A stretch of 64,000 nucleotides of DNA from Fidelibacterota bacterium (GTDB lineage: Bacteria; Pseudomonadota; Alphaproteobacteria; Rhodospirillales; Rhodospirillaceae): NCBI GenBank assembly GCA_947476625.1, contig CANJRA010000012.1, positions 1 to 64,000 of the forward strand, given 5' to 3'. Each line of letters begins with the position of its first letter. The first letter of the stretch is position 1. The notes beneath the pieces were generated by a model. That model saw only the letters and a program-made list of their open reading frames with translations, ran no database searches and had not been told where the DNA came from. A program made the position numbers and the translations under genes. This document shows positions 8,627-18,997 of the stretch, one piece after another.

Positions 8627-9712
8627 ATGCTTTATCTGCTATCCGAACTTTCGACCGAGTTTAGCGCGCTCAACGTCTTCCGTTACTTGACGTTCCGCGC
8701 CGCCGGAGCCGTCGTTACGGCGCTCATGGTCGGCTTCATCTTCGGACCGGCCATCATCAGTTGGTTGCGCGCGAAACAAAAGCAAGGCCAGCCGATCCGC
8801 ACCGACGGTCCTAAAAGCCACCTCCTCACCAAGCAAGGCACACCGACCATGGGCGGCGTGATGCTGCTGCTCGGCATCGGCATCGCAACCATTCTCTGGG
8901 CCGATCTTTCCAACCGCTACGTCTGGATCGCGCTGTTTGTCACCATGAGCTACGGCTTCATCGGTTTCATGGACGACTACCTCAAAGTCACCAAACGCTC
9001 CGTCGGCGGCCTCAAAGGCAAACTCAAGATGCTGCTTGAGATTGGCGTCGCTCTCATCGCCGCCTATTGGATCAGCGTTTCCGGCACGCCCGCACTGGCG
9101 GATAAACTGGCGATGCCGTTCTTCAAAGAAGCCCTGTTCGATCTCGGCGTCTTCTACTTGCCGGTTGCGGTGTTCGTCATGGTCGGCGCGGCCAACTCGG
9201 TGAACCTTACCGACGGTCTCGATGGCCTCGCCATCGTGCCGGTGATGATCGCCGCTGGCGTGTTCGTGATCATTTCCTACCTCATCGGCAACTTGGTTTT
9301 CGCCAATTACCTGCAAGTCAACTACGTGCCCGGCGCGGGTGAACTCGCTGTGTTCTGCGGCGCGGTTGTCGGCGCAGGGTTGGGCTTCCTCTGGTTCAAC
9401 GCCCCGCCCGCCATGGTGTTCATGGGCGACACCGGCTCGCTCGCCATGGGCGGCGCATTGGGTTCCGTCGCCGTCGTCACTAAACACGAAGTTGTGCTCG
9501 CCATCGTCGGCGGATTGTTCGTTCTTGAGACCGTCTCGGTCATCGTTCAAGTCGCGTCGTTCAAACTCACCGGCAAGCGCGTCTTCCGCATGGCGCCGCT
9601 GCATCATCACTACGAAGAAAAAGGCTGGGCGGAATCGACCATCGTCATCCGCTTCTGGATCATCGCTTTCATTCTTGCCGTGGCAGGCCTCGCCACACTG
9701 AAGCTGAGGTAG
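8627..9712 (+). CDS. mraY: phospho-MurNAc-pentapeptide translocase MraY
   Basis: 361 residues, a polytopic inner-membrane enzyme with about ten hydrophobic segments. The conserved cytoplasmic Asp motifs of the polyprenyl-phosphate sugar-1-phosphate transferase family are all visible: [18 protein letters not shown] and FMGDTGSLA, followed by the His-rich [12 protein letters not shown] loop. It transfers phospho-MurNAc-pentapeptide to undecaprenyl phosphate to give lipid I. It lies 11 bp after murF and just before murD in the lipid II assembly run. Confidence 0.97.
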   Translation: MLYLLSELSTEFSALNVFRYLTFRAAGAVVTALMVGFIFGPAIISWLRAKQKQGQPIRTDGPKSHLLTKQGTPTMGGVMLLLGIGIATILWADLSNRYVWIALFVTMSYGFIGFMDDYLKVTKRSVGGLKGKLKMLLEIGVALIAAYWISVSGTPALADKLAMPFFKEALFDLGVFYLPVAVFVMVGAANSVNLTDGLDGLAIVPVMIAAGVFVIISYLIGNLVFANYLQVNYVPGAGELAVFCGAVVGAGLGFLWFNAPPAMVFMGDTGSLAMGGALGSVAVVTKHEVVLAIVGGLFVLETVSVIVQVASFKLTGKRVFRMAPLHHHYEEKGWAESTIVIRFWIIAFILAVAGLATLKLR

Positions 9713-9719
9713 TTTGTTT

Positions 9720-11114
9720 ATGGTTCCAACCCCTCGTTATGCTGGCGAGCGCGTTGTCGTGATGGGCCTGGGTAAATCCGGTCTATCGGCGGCGGCGTCT
9801 TTGCGTGCTAGCGGCGCGGACGTGCTGGTATGGGACGACAAGCCTGCGTCGATGGCCGAAAGCACCGCGAAGGGCTTCGCCGCGTTCGACGGCAAGAACA
9901 TGAATCTCTCCGGCGTGCGCACGGTGGTCTGGAGCCCCGGCGTACCCCACTCATTCCCGAAAGCACATGCGCTCGCGGCCAAAGCGCGTGCCGAGAATAT
10001 ACCTTTGGCCTGTGACGTGGACTTGCTGCTGGAAGCCCAAACTGATGCGACCGTCATCGCCATCACGGGCACCAACGGCAAGTCCACCACAACTTCTTTG
10101 ACCGCGCACCTCTTTCAGCATGCCGGGCGCAAGACCGCCGTCGGCGGCAACCTCGGCATTCCCGCGCTCGACCTTGAACCGCTGGGCCGTGACGGCACGT
10201 ATGTTCTTGAGCTCTCGTCCTATCAGCTCGAACTCGTGCCGCACTTGGCTTGCGAAACCGCTGTGCTGCTCAACATCACACCCGACCATTTGGACCGTCA
10301 CGGCGGCATGGACGGCTACATCGCCGCCAAGCGCCGCATTTTCGCCAAGCAGAAGCCGCCGCGCACCGCGATTATCGGTGTCGACGACGCCCATTGCGCC
10401 GCGCTTTACGAAACACTTCGCAGCGACGGCTTGCATACTGTTATCCCGATTTCCGTGAAGCAGCCCGTGAACGGCGGTGTCTACGTTACCGATGGTGTTC
10501 TTATCGATGCCACAGGCGCTCAACCCGTCGAAGTCCTCGATCTACGCACCGTTGCCCGCCTTCCCGGCGCGCACAATTGGCAGAATGCAGCCGCCGCAAC
10601 CGCCATCGCCCGCGCGCACGGCATCACGCATGATGTCATTGTCTCCGGCATCAAGACGTTCCCCGGCCTCAAACATCGCCAGGAATTGGTGTCCACGCAG
10701 GACAACGTCGCTTTCGTCAACGACAGCAAAGCCACCAACGCCGACGCTACCGAGAAAGCGCTGCTTTGCTATGAGAACATTTACTGGATCGCGGGCGGAC
10801 AGGCGAAAGAAGGCGGCATCGTCTCACTCGCCCCCCTGTTCCCACGTATCCGCCACGCCTTCCTGATCGGCGAAGCTGCTGAGGCGTTCGCCGAAGTCCT
10901 CAAAGGCAAAGTGTCCTTCACGCTACATGCCGATATGCAATCCGCCATTAAAGACGCCGGCGAGATGGCGCTGAAGGCTAAACAGCCCGGCGCGACAGTG
11001 CTGATGTCGCCCGCCTGCGCCTCCTTCGACATGTTTAAGAGTTTCGAGCATCGCGGCGATGTCTTCCGCGAAACAGTTTTGGATCTTTGGGCAGCAAAGA
11101 GAGCCTCGACATGA
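9720..11114 (+). CDS. murD: UDP-MurNAc-L-Ala:D-Glu ligase MurD
   Basis: 464 residues from the ATG at 9720 (a TTG two codons earlier is less likely). The N-terminal Rossmann-like domain has VVVMGLGKSG. The ATPase P-loop is GTNGKSTTT at about 117-125. NITPDHLDRHG and the C-terminal NDSKATNADAT complete the MurD set. The enzyme adds D-glutamate to UDP-MurNAc-L-alanine in the cytoplasm. GAGG lies about 11 bp before the ATG. It overlaps ftsW by 4 bp (ATGA). Confidence 0.96.
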   Translation: MVPTPRYAGERVVVMGLGKSGLSAAASLRASGADVLVWDDKPASMAESTAKGFAAFDGKNMNLSGVRTVVWSPGVPHSFPKAHALAAKARAENIPLACDVDLLLEAQTDATVIAITGTNGKSTTTSLTAHLFQHAGRKTAVGGNLGIPALDLEPLGRDGTYVLELSSYQLELVPHLACETAVLLNITPDHLDRHGGMDGYIAAKRRIFAKQKPPRTAIIGVDDAHCAALYETLRSDGLHTVIPISVKQPVNGGVYVTDGVLIDATGAQPVEVLDLRTVARLPGAHNWQNAAAATAIARAHGITHDVIVSGIKTFPGLKHRQELVSTQDNVAFVNDSKATNADATEKALLCYENIYWIAGGQAKEGGIVSLAPLFPRIRHAFLIGEAAEAFAEVLKGKVSFTLHADMQSAIKDAGEMALKAKQPGATVLMSPACASFDMFKSFEHRGDVFRETVLDLWAAKRAST

Positions 11115-12247
11115 CCGCACGCACGATTACGCGCACGGATATCAGTACGGTCGGCCGTTGGTGGTGGACCGTAGACAAGTGGATGCTCACGGCCACGGTT
11201 CTTCTGGTCGCCATCGGCATCTTGCTGAATTTAGCCGCCGGTCCGCCGGCCGCCGGCCGCATCGGCGCCGACACGTTCCATTTCGTCCGCAAGCAAATGG
11301 CTTTCCTGCCGCTGGCTTTGCTTGTGATGTTTTCAATCTCTCTGCTCGCGCCTGTCCAAATCCGCCGCTTTGCCGTCATCGGTTTTGTCGTTACCGGTTT
11401 ACTGATGCTGTTGACCCTTGCCATTGGCAGCGACGTCAACGGCGCCAAGCGCTGGCTGACGGTCGGCCCGATTGCCCTCGGTCAACCGTCTGAATTTATG
11501 AAGCCCTTCCTCGCCGTGGTATCCGCATGGATGTTCGCGGAACATAAGTTGCGCGAAGATTTTCCCGGAAACCTCATTGCGCTTGGCCTCTTGTTCTGTG
11601 TCGTCGCCTGTTTGTTAAGTCAACCCGACGTCGGCATGACGCTCGTGGTTTGCGCCGTATGGTGTGCGCAGTTCTTCATCGCCGGCCTGCCGATCATTTA
11701 CGTGATCGCCATTGTCTGCATAGGCCTTGCAGGCATTGTCGGCGCATATTTCGTTTTCCCGCACGTCGCCTCGCGCGTTGACCGCTTTCTCGATCCTACC
11801 AGCGGCGACACCTATCAAGTCAGCCAAGCCATGCGCGCCTTCCAACAAGGCGGATTGTTCGGGCGCGGGCCCGGCGAAGGCCGCGTCAAGGAAGCCCTGC
11901 CCGACGCCCATACCGACTTCATCTTCGCCGTGGCCGGTGAAGAGTTCGGGGTGCTGCTGTGCCTCTTGATTGTCGCCCTGTTCGCTTTCCTCGTCATCCG
12001 CGCGCTGACCAAGATGACGCGCGAAGAAAATCTGTTCGTGCTGCTCGCCGTCGGCGGCCTCGCCGTACAATTCGGCCTGCAAGCCATGATCAACATGGCG
12101 TCGAGCCTACACATGATGCCGACGAAGGGGATGACGCTGCCGTTCATTTCCTACGGCGGTTCGTCATTGGTGGCGCTGGGCGTTGGCATGGGCATGTTGC
12201 TGGCGCTCACGCGCCGGCGACGCGATCCGGAGGGACGCTCACTATGA
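11111..12247 (+). CDS. ftsW: septal peptidoglycan glycosyltransferase FtsW
   Basis: A SEDS-family polytopic membrane protein of 378 residues. The ATG at 11111 is chosen because it overlaps the murD stop by 4 bp, as elsewhere in the cluster; an upstream GTG would intrude further into murD. Hallmarks are VNGAKRWLTVGP, the QPSEFMKP segment, HTDFIFAVAGEEFG and the C-terminal LPFISYGGSSL. FtsW polymerises glycan strands from lipid II at the septum together with FtsI. It overlaps murG by 4 bp. Confidence 0.96.
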   Translation: MTARTITRTDISTVGRWWWTVDKWMLTATVLLVAIGILLNLAAGPPAAGRIGADTFHFVRKQMAFLPLALLVMFSISLLAPVQIRRFAVIGFVVTGLLMLLTLAIGSDVNGAKRWLTVGPIALGQPSEFMKPFLAVVSAWMFAEHKLREDFPGNLIALGLLFCVVACLLSQPDVGMTLVVCAVWCAQFFIAGLPIIYVIAIVCIGLAGIVGAYFVFPHVASRVDRFLDPTSGDTYQVSQAMRAFQQGGLFGRGPGEGRVKEALPDAHTDFIFAVAGEEFGVLLCLLIVALFAFLVIRALTKMTREENLFVLLAVGGLAVQFGLQAMINMASSLHMMPTKGMTLPFISYGGSSLVALGVGMGMLLALTRRRRDPEGRSL

Positions 12248-13416
12248 TCACACCACGCAACACGGGAAGACTGATCGTTCTGGCCGCGGGCGGCACCGGC
12301 GGGCATGTATTTCCCGCCGAAGCATTAGCGCAGGAGCTTCTCGCGCAGGGTCATCGTCTGGCGCTCATCACAGATAAACGCGGCACCGGCTATACCGGCA
12401 CGCTGGGTCTTGTCGACACGCACCACATCAGCGCCCAGGGCATTGCCGGACAAGGCCTCCTCGGCAAGCTGAAAGGCGTGATCTCCTTAGGCGCGGGCGT
12501 GCTGCAAGCGCGCCGCTTGCTCCAAGAACTTTCGCCCGCCGCCGTCGTCGGCTTTGGCGGTTACGCTTCAGCGCCGACCGTTGTCGCCGCGACGCAGCTT
12601 GAAATTCCCACCGTCATTCACGAACAAAACGCCGTGCTTGGCCGCGCCAATCGCCTGCTCGCGCGCCGCGTCAATCGCGTCTGCACATCCTTCGATCTCG
12701 TCAAGCCCGCGCCGGAAGGCACCACCGTCATCCGTACCGGCATGCCGGTACGCCCCGGTATCGCCGCGCTGCGCGATACGCCCTATATGGCACCCGATAT
12801 GGATGGCCCGTTCCGCCTTCTCATCCTCGGCGGCAGTCAGGGCGCGAAAATATTCAGCGACGTCATTCCCGCCGCAATGAAGCTGCTGCCTGACTCCTTG
12901 CGCAAGCGCATGGAAATCTCGCAGCAATGCCGCGCCGAGGAGTTGGACCGCACACACGCGCTCTATGCCGAAGCCGGCGTTCACGTTCAGCTGCGCGTCT
13001 TCTTCGACAACGTGCCGGAGCTTCTGGCCAATGCGCACTTGCTGATCGCACGTTCGGGCGCGTCCACCGTTGCTGAGGCTACGGTCATCGGTCGCCCCAG
13101 CATTCTGGTGCCCTACCCTTATGCCGCCGATGATCACCAGACGTTCAACGCGCAAGCCCTCGCCCATGCCGGCGGAACCTGGATGGTGCGTCAGCCGCAA
13201 TTTACCGCTCAAGCCCTGGCGCAAAATATTACGCAGTTCGCTGCAGCGCCTTATGGATTGGCCAATGCCGCCGAAGCTGCTGCCGCCTTCTGTATCCCCG
13301 ACGCTGCCGGACGCTTGGCGGATGTCGTGACGACGCTGATTTACGGCGAGAACGCCGCGCGCCTCGCCGCGCGCACCACCATCTCGACACACACTATGAA
13401 GCGGGGAATCGTCTGA
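12244..13416 (+). CDS. murG: lipid II synthase MurG
   Basis: 390 residues from the ATG at 12244; longer upstream reading would lie on top of ftsW and is not supported. The N-terminal glycine-rich loop [16 protein letters not shown] binds lipid I phosphate. GGYASAPTV and [13 protein letters not shown] are typical, and the C-terminal GT-B lobe has LGGSQGA and the UDP-GlcNAc site RSGASTVAE. MurG adds GlcNAc to lipid I on the inner membrane face. It overlaps ftsW by 4 bp and murC by 1 bp. Confidence 0.96.
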   Translation: MITPRNTGRLIVLAAGGTGGHVFPAEALAQELLAQGHRLALITDKRGTGYTGTLGLVDTHHISAQGIAGQGLLGKLKGVISLGAGVLQARRLLQELSPAAVVGFGGYASAPTVVAATQLEIPTVIHEQNAVLGRANRLLARRVNRVCTSFDLVKPAPEGTTVIRTGMPVRPGIAALRDTPYMAPDMDGPFRLLILGGSQGAKIFSDVIPAAMKLLPDSLRKRMEISQQCRAEELDRTHALYAEAGVHVQLRVFFDNVPELLANAHLLIARSGASTVAEATVIGRPSILVPYPYAADDHQTFNAQALAHAGGTWMVRQPQFTAQALAQNITQFAAAPYGLANAAEAAAAFCIPDAAGRLADVVTTLIYGENAARLAARTTISTHTMKRGIV

Positions 13417-14849
13417 TGCAGTCTATGCCGCTCGATATCGGCATTATCCATTTCGTCGGCATCGGCGGGATCGGCATGTCCGGCATTGCTGAAGTCATGC
13501 ACAACCTTGGCTATCAGGTGCAGGGCAGCGACATTGCTCAAAATGCGAATGTGGATCGTTTGCGCGCCCTCGGCATTCGCGTCGAAGTCGGCCATCGCGG
13601 CGAGAACCTCGGCGATGCGCGCGTCATCGTTATCTCGTCTGCGGTGAAGGCCGACAATCCGGAAGTCCTCGCAGCCCGCAAGACAATGTTGCCGGTCGTG
13701 CGCCGCGCCGAAATGCTCGCGGAACTGATGCGCCTGAAGTGGTCGATTGCCGTCGGCGGCACGCACGGCAAAACCACAACAACCTCCCTTGTCGCCAGCG
13801 TCCTGGAAGCAGCCGAACTTGATCCGACCGTCATCAACGGCGGCATCATCAATTCCTACGGCACCAACGCACGCCTCGGAACCGGCGAATGGATGGTGGT
13901 CGAAGCCGATGAGTCCGACGGCACGTTCAACCGCCTGCCCGCCACCATCGCCATCGTCACAAACATCGATCCCGAGCACTTGGACTTCTACGGCGACTTC
14001 TCAAAAGTCAAAGCCGCCTTCCGCACCTTCGTGGAGTCGATCCCGTTCTACGGCTTTGCCGCCATGTGCATCGATCACCCGGAAGTGCAGTCGCTACTGC
14101 CGCAGTTGACGGATCGCAAGATCATCACCTACGGCCTCAGCCCCGCCGCCATGGTGCGCGGGCTTAACATCGTCCTCGACATGAACGGCGTGCGCTTCGA
14201 TGCCGCCATTGCCGACCGCGTGACCGGCGGCGAACGCATCATCGACAACATCCATCTCACCATGTTCGGCCAACACAACGTGCTGAACTCCCTGGCCGCC
14301 GTCGCTGTCGCGGCGCAGATGGGTCTTTCGGACAAAGTTATTCGCGACGGCCTGGCCAACTTCAAAGGCGTCAAGCGCCGCTTCACCAAAGTCGGCGAAG
14401 TTGACGGCATCACCATCATCGACGATTACGGTCATCACCCGGTTGAAATCGCCGCCGTCCTTAAGGCCGCGCGCACATCCGTCACCGGCCGCGTCGTCGC
14501 TGTCGTGCAGCCGCACCGCTACAGCCGCCTGCAATCGCTGTTCTCCGAATTCTGCCAGTGCTTCAACGACGCCGATCACGTCGTCGTCGCCGACGTTTAT
14601 CCTGCCGGTGAAGCGCCGATCGAAGGTATCGATCGCGATGCCCTGATCAATGGGCTGCATGCGCACGGCCATCCCGCCGTGACGGCGCTGATGTCACCCA
14701 AGCATCTCGCCGCCGTCATTGATGATATTGCCAAGCCCGGCGACATGGTTGTCTGCCTCGGCGCGGGCAACATCACCGCCTGGGCGCACGCTTTGCCAAA
14801 CGACCTCACCGCGATCCGCAAGACCAAGCGCGTGGGAGGCGCCGGATGA
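13416..14849 (+). CDS. murC: UDP-MurNAc:L-alanine ligase MurC
   Basis: 477 residues. The N-terminus has the Rossmann loop [16 protein letters not shown], the ATPase P-loop is [11 protein letters not shown] (about 113-123), and EADESDGTF and the C-terminal [12 protein letters not shown] are MurC hallmarks. MurC attaches L-alanine to UDP-MurNAc, the first step of stem-peptide synthesis. It shares one base with murG and overlaps murB by 4 bp. Confidence 0.97.
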   Translation: MQSMPLDIGIIHFVGIGGIGMSGIAEVMHNLGYQVQGSDIAQNANVDRLRALGIRVEVGHRGENLGDARVIVISSAVKADNPEVLAARKTMLPVVRRAEMLAELMRLKWSIAVGGTHGKTTTTSLVASVLEAAELDPTVINGGIINSYGTNARLGTGEWMVVEADESDGTFNRLPATIAIVTNIDPEHLDFYGDFSKVKAAFRTFVESIPFYGFAAMCIDHPEVQSLLPQLTDRKIITYGLSPAAMVRGLNIVLDMNGVRFDAAIADRVTGGERIIDNIHLTMFGQHNVLNSLAAVAVAAQMGLSDKVIRDGLANFKGVKRRFTKVGEVDGITIIDDYGHHPVEIAAVLKAARTSVTGRVVAVVQPHRYSRLQSLFSEFCQCFNDADHVVVADVYPAGEAPIEGIDRDALINGLHAHGHPAVTALMSPKHLAAVIDDIAKPGDMVVCLGAGNITAWAHALPNDLTAIRKTKRVGGAG

Positions 14850-15802
14850 TGGCTGCCCACCGCGCCATTCCGGGTCTCATGGAACGTCTGCCGCACGTCC
14901 GCGGCAGATACGATGCTATGGCTGACCTCGGCAAAATGACGTGGTTCCGCGTCGGTGGACCGGCGGAGGTGTTGTTCACACCCGCCGATGCCGAAGACTT
15001 GGCTGCCTTCCTAAAGAACCGCCCGAGCGATGTGCCCCTAAACGTCGTTGGCCTCGGCTCCAACATGCTGGTGCGCGATGGCGGCGTACCGGGCGTTGTT
15101 GTTCATCTCGGCAAAGCTTTCAGCACCATCACGACCGACGGCCTTACGGTTCGCTGCGGCGCCGGTGCGGTCGACGCCACCGTCGCTATGTCCGCGCGCG
15201 ATGCATCCATCGCGGGTTTGGAATTCCTCACCGGCATCCCCGGCACCATCGGCGGCGCGCTGCGCATGAACGCGGGCGCTTATGGCCGCGAGATCAAGGA
15301 CGTCTTCGTCTCGGCGACAGCCTTGGATGCCCACGGCAATATTCAAAAGATCACCAAGGCCGACATGGGATTCACCTACCGCCATGTGAATATCCCCGAA
15401 GACTGGATCTTCATCGGCGGCGAACTCCTCGGCGAAAAAGGTGATCGCCACGAAATCACCTCGCGCATCCGTCAAATCCGCAGCGAGCGCGAACTAAGCC
15501 AGCCAATCCAAGCCCGCACCGGCGGCTCGACGTTCGCCAATCCGCCGGGTGTGAAAGCCTGGGCGTTGATCGACGCCGCCGGCTTCCGCGGCAAGTCGGT
15601 CGGCGGCGCGCAAGTCTCCGAAAAGCACACCAACTTCCTGATCAACACCGGCACAGCGACAGCGCAGGATCTCGAAACCCTCGGCGAGAATATCCGCGCG
15701 CGGGTAAAAGCCGACGCCAACATCGCGCTGACCTGGGAAATCCGTCGTATCGGTTTAGACAAAGACGCGCCCGGCGCATTGACCGGAGGCGCGAAGCCAT
15801 GA
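14846..15802 (+). CDS. murB: UDP-N-acetylenolpyruvoylglucosamine reductase MurB
   Basis: 318 residues, FAD-binding type 4 fold. [14 protein letters not shown] and the flavin loop [17 protein letters not shown] are visible, then [18 protein letters not shown]. The catalytic serine region is [11 protein letters not shown], and the terminal Glu lies in LTWEIRRIG. This is the type I MurB layout. The enzyme reduces enolpyruvyl-UDP-GlcNAc to UDP-MurNAc with NADPH. ATG occurs at both 14846 and 14849; the first gives the usual 4-bp overlap with murC. Confidence 0.96.
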   Translation: MMAAHRAIPGLMERLPHVRGRYDAMADLGKMTWFRVGGPAEVLFTPADAEDLAAFLKNRPSDVPLNVVGLGSNMLVRDGGVPGVVVHLGKAFSTITTDGLTVRCGAGAVDATVAMSARDASIAGLEFLTGIPGTIGGALRMNAGAYGREIKDVFVSATALDAHGNIQKITKADMGFTYRHVNIPEDWIFIGGELLGEKGDRHEITSRIRQIRSERELSQPIQARTGGSTFANPPGVKAWALIDAAGFRGKSVGGAQVSEKHTNFLINTGTATAQDLETLGENIRARVKADANIALTWEIRRIGLDKDAPGALTGGAKP

Positions 15803-16722
15803 TGCGCCCCTCAACCATCCGCAAAGTCGCCGTCATGTGCGGCGGTTTCTCGAAGGAACGCGAAATCTCGCTCGTCTCCGGCGGCGCCGCCGAGCGCGCC
15901 CTCAAAACCAAGGGCTTCGACGTCACCATGGTCGATGTCCCACGCGACATGACTGCATTAGTAAGCACATTGAGCGCTGCCAAACCCGATGTCGTGTTCA
16001 ACGCACTGCACGGCCGCTTCGGTGAAGACGGCTGCATCCAGGGCCTGCTCGACATGATGCAAATTCCCTACACCAACTCCGGTCGTCTCGCTTCCGCCGT
16101 CGCCATGGACAAACCCATGGCCAAGCGCATGTTCGCCGCTGCCGGTATTCCGGTCGCCGAAGAACGCGTCGTCACCCGCGCCGAAGCCGAACAGGGCGAC
16201 GTCATGACGCGGCCTTATGTACTCAAGCCTGTGAATGAAGGCTCCAGCGTCGGCGTCAAGATCGTGCGCGAAGGCGACAATCGTCCGCCGCTTGATGATC
16301 TCGGACTTGCTGCCGACGACTTCATTATGGCCGAGCGTTTCATTCCGGGCCGCGAAGTGACTGTTGCCGTCATGGGCGACAAGCCCTTGGCCGTCACCGA
16401 AATCACCACCGCGCGCGGCTTTTACGACTACGAAGCGAAATACGCCGCCGGCGGTTCCGCGCATATCCTGCCCGCGAAGCTAGACCGCAAACTCTATGAC
16501 AAAGCCATGCAGCTCGCCTTGGACGCGCACCGCGTCCTCGGTTGCCGCGGCGTCTCGCGCGCAGACTTCCGGCTTGATGGCAAAACGTTCGTAATCCTCG
16601 AAGTCAACACGCAGCCCGGCCTGACGCCGACATCCTTGGTGCCGGAACAAGCCGCACATGTTGGCATGTCTTTCAACGATCTCATCCTCTGGATGGTGGA
16701 GCACGCGCAATGCGACGCTTGA
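15799..16722 (+). CDS. ddl: D-alanine--D-alanine ligase
   Basis: 307 residues with an ATP-grasp fold. Markers are VMCGGFSKEREISL at the N-terminus, NALHGRFGEDGCIQGLL (substrate loop), KPVNEGSSVGVKIV (ATP-binding) and the Mg-binding end RADFRLDGKTFVILEVNTQPG followed by TPTSLVPEQA. It makes the D-Ala-D-Ala used by MurF. There is a 4-bp overlap with murB and a 13-bp overlap with ftsQ, as in other alphaproteobacterial dcw clusters. Confidence 0.96.
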   Translation: MMRPSTIRKVAVMCGGFSKEREISLVSGGAAERALKTKGFDVTMVDVPRDMTALVSTLSAAKPDVVFNALHGRFGEDGCIQGLLDMMQIPYTNSGRLASAVAMDKPMAKRMFAAAGIPVAEERVVTRAEAEQGDVMTRPYVLKPVNEGSSVGVKIVREGDNRPPLDDLGLAADDFIMAERFIPGREVTVAVMGDKPLAVTEITTARGFYDYEAKYAAGGSAHILPAKLDRKLYDKAMQLALDAHRVLGCRGVSRADFRLDGKTFVILEVNTQPGLTPTSLVPEQAAHVGMSFNDLILWMVEHAQCDA

Positions 16723-17540
16723 TCACACCAAAAGCCTTAATCTGGACGCTACTTGGCATCGCTGCCATCGGTGCCGGCGTCGCCGTGAAACTTGCGCCGC
16801 CTACCGACGCGAATACCATGAGCCGCCTTCACAACCTCACCATGGACGTGAGTGCAGCGATAGGCATGCGCCTTGAAGCCGTGACGGTCGAAGGCCGCGA
16901 GATGTCGTCTGGGCCGGATATTTTGAGCGCGTTGGATACCGAACGCGGCGCGCCTATTCTGTCCATCGATGTCGCTCACGCCCGCACCGCTATCGAAGCC
17001 CTGCCGTGGGTCAAAACCGCCAAGGTCGAACGCCGCCTGCCGGGCAACGTTCACATCATGCTGGAAGAACGCACGCCCTACGCGCTGTGGCAGCAAGGCA
17101 ACCGTTACACCTTGGTCGATCAAACCGGCACCGCGATTGTCGATGTCCCGACCGCCGACCAATCGCTGCCGCTCATCGTCGGCCCCGATGCGCCGCAACA
17201 TGCCGCCGCTTTGTTCGAAGCGCTTCATGCCGATCCTCAACTGGCAGGACGCGTGCGCGCCGCCGTGCGCGTGGGCGGCCGCCGCTGGAACGTCTATCTG
17301 GACGCCTTCGAAGGCGGCATCGCTATTCGCCTGCCGGCAGAGAACGTTGCCGAAGCCTGGACGCGCCTCGTCGCCCTCGAGCGCGATCACAAAATTCTCG
17401 AACGCGACCTCGACTTCATCGACCTCCGCATGGAGGACCGTTTGATTGTCCGTGTCCACAAGGACCCGGCGGTCGAGACCGTGAAGCCTGCCAATAAAAA
17501 GAATGTGCCGGTTACAACCGGCCCGAAACAGAACATCTGA
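16710..17540 (+). CDS. ftsQ: cell division protein FtsQ
   Basis: 276 residues. A short cytoplasmic N-terminus and one transmembrane segment at about 8-28 are followed by a POTRA domain (TVEGREMSSGPDILSAL, then ALPWVKTAKVERRLPG) and the periplasmic beta domain (EERTPYALWQQ, LDFIDLRMEDRLIVR). FtsQ recruits FtsB and FtsL and helps regulate septal synthesis. The start lies within the ddl 3' end. The last 20 residues are Lys/Pro-rich and not conserved. Confidence 0.94.
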   Translation: MRRLITPKALIWTLLGIAAIGAGVAVKLAPPTDANTMSRLHNLTMDVSAAIGMRLEAVTVEGREMSSGPDILSALDTERGAPILSIDVAHARTAIEALPWVKTAKVERRLPGNVHIMLEERTPYALWQQGNRYTLVDQTGTAIVDVPTADQSLPLIVGPDAPQHAAALFEALHADPQLAGRVRAAVRVGGRRWNVYLDAFEGGIAIRLPAENVAEAWTRLVALERDHKILERDLDFIDLRMEDRLIVRVHKDPAVETVKPANKKNVPVTTGPKQNI

Positions 17541-17554
17541 GGACCGGACGCAAC

Positions 17555-17605
17555 ATGACCGCACAGACGGATATTCGGCACAGGAGTTTAGGTTCAGATG
17601 TCTAA
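17555..17605 (+). CDS. possible 16-codon leader ORF overlapping the ftsA start
   Basis: ATG at 17555 opens [16 protein letters not shown] and ends at TAA 17603-17605, 8 bp inside ftsA (ATG 17598) in another frame. The ftsQ stop region supplies GAGGA at 17538-17542, somewhat far for a ribosome site. If translated, it would couple ftsA translation to that of ftsQ. Its only support is the overlap geometry, and a chance ORF is quite possible. Confidence 0.25.
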   Translation: MTAQTDIRHRSLGSDV

Positions 17606-18848
17606 AACAATGCCTCGCAACAGCACCATCGCCGCGCTCGATGTGGGTACGACCAAGGTAGCTTGCTTGATCGCTCATATGGGCGAGGGCGACGAATTTC
17701 ATGTCGTCGGCGTCGGCCATCACCGCTCGCGCGGTATGCGCTCGGGCCAAGTGACGAACCTGGACGAAGTCGAAGCCTCGGTACGCGCCGCCGTCGATGC
17801 CGCCGAGCAAATGAGCAACAGCCGCATCGACCGCGTGTTCCTCAATATGTCCTGCGGCACGCCGCAATCGACCCGCGTCGACGTCGAACTGGCCGTCTCG
17901 GGCCACCAGATCCGCGACACCGATGTGCGCCGCGTGCTCGATCACGGCAGCGCCCAGTACGACATCAACGACCGCGAGCTGATCCATTGCATTCCGACGG
18001 GTTATTCCATCGACGGCAGCAACGGCATCCTCGATCCGCGCGGCATGTACGGAGACAAGCTGGGTGTGAACATCCACCTCGTTACCGCCGCCGTCGGCCC
18101 GGCGCGCAATCTCAACAGCGTCATCGACCGCTGCGACCTCGACGTCGAGGACCGCGTTGTTTCGCCCTACGCTTCGGGCTTGGCTTGCCTCGTCGATGAC
18201 GAGAAAGACCTCGGCGTTACCGTCGTCGATATGGGCGGCGGCACGACCTCCATCGCCGTGTTCCTTGAAGGACAAGTGGTTTACGTCGACACCCTGCCCG
18301 TCGGCGGCAATCACGTTACGGGCGACATCGCTAAGGGCCTCTCGACACCCGTCGCCAAAGCCGAGCGTCTCAAGACGGTTTACGGCAGCGTCATGCAAGC
18401 GCCCGGACATGCGCGCGAACTGATCAAAGTGCCGCTCGTCGGCGAGGAAGACGAAGACAGCGCCAACGAAGTTCCCAAATCGATGTTGGTCCAGATCATC
18501 CAGGCGCGCATCGAGGAAACCCTCGAACTCGTGCGCAGCCACCTTGAAACGTCGGGCTTCGCCAAACTGGCAGGCCGCCGCGTCGTGCTCACCGGCGGCG
18601 GCAGTCAGCTTGAAGGCGTTCGCGACTTGGCCGAGCTGGTGCTCGACAAACAAGTGCGCCTCGGCCGCCCGAAGATGATCCGCGGACTGCCGGAATCGCT
18701 GTCCGGTCCCTCCTTTGCGACCGCTGTCGGCCTTCTGCGCTATGGCCTGCGCGAACATGTGACACGACCCGATCATGCGGCGATGGCAGCCGCCAAGGAT
18801 AAACGCAACTTTGGCCGCATCGGCCAGTGGTTGCGGGAGAACTTCTAG
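17598..18848 (+). CDS. ftsA: cell division protein FtsA
   Basis: 416 residues of the actin/HSP70 superfamily. [14 protein letters not shown] is the first phosphate-binding loop, [14 protein letters not shown] the second and [12 protein letters not shown] the adenosine motif; the 1C domain unique to FtsA lies between. The C-terminal [11 protein letters not shown] is the amphipathic membrane-targeting helix. FtsA tethers FtsZ to the membrane. It starts 57 bp after ftsQ, and a 149-bp gap with no recognisable gene follows before ftsZ. Confidence 0.97.
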   Translation: MSKTMPRNSTIAALDVGTTKVACLIAHMGEGDEFHVVGVGHHRSRGMRSGQVTNLDEVEASVRAAVDAAEQMSNSRIDRVFLNMSCGTPQSTRVDVELAVSGHQIRDTDVRRVLDHGSAQYDINDRELIHCIPTGYSIDGSNGILDPRGMYGDKLGVNIHLVTAAVGPARNLNSVIDRCDLDVEDRVVSPYASGLACLVDDEKDLGVTVVDMGGGTTSIAVFLEGQVVYVDTLPVGGNHVTGDIAKGLSTPVAKAERLKTVYGSVMQAPGHARELIKVPLVGEEDEDSANEVPKSMLVQIIQARIEETLELVRSHLETSGFAKLAGRRVVLTGGGSQLEGVRDLAELVLDKQVRLGRPKMIRGLPESLSGPSFATAVGLLRYGLREHVTRPDHAAMAAAKDKRNFGRIGQWLRENF

Positions 18849-18997
18849 ATGAGGAACCGCCAACCAAAAATATCAGGGGTCGAAGGGCAACCGACCGGTC
18901 CACCACCTGCCCTCAAACGATCCCGACGAAGTACGAGAACGAGCCTCAAAATTCAGAAAAATGTTGCAACGAGCTTAGTGAAATCCGGAGAACAAAA

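Noticed and set aside
11959-12243. N-terminal extension of MurG inside ftsW
   Set aside because: Residues are basic and unconserved; the start at 12244 gives the canonical glycine-rich loop and the usual 4-bp overlap.
16749-18863. A 704-residue open frame antisense to ftsQ and ftsA
   Set aside because: It mirrors the codon bias of the genes on the other strand, has His/Asp/Gly-rich low-complexity sequence and no recognisable domain.
18827-18997. N-terminal extension of FtsZ by 57 residues
   Set aside because: It overlaps the ftsA end, is unlike FtsZ, and the ATG at 18998 has a good ribosome site.
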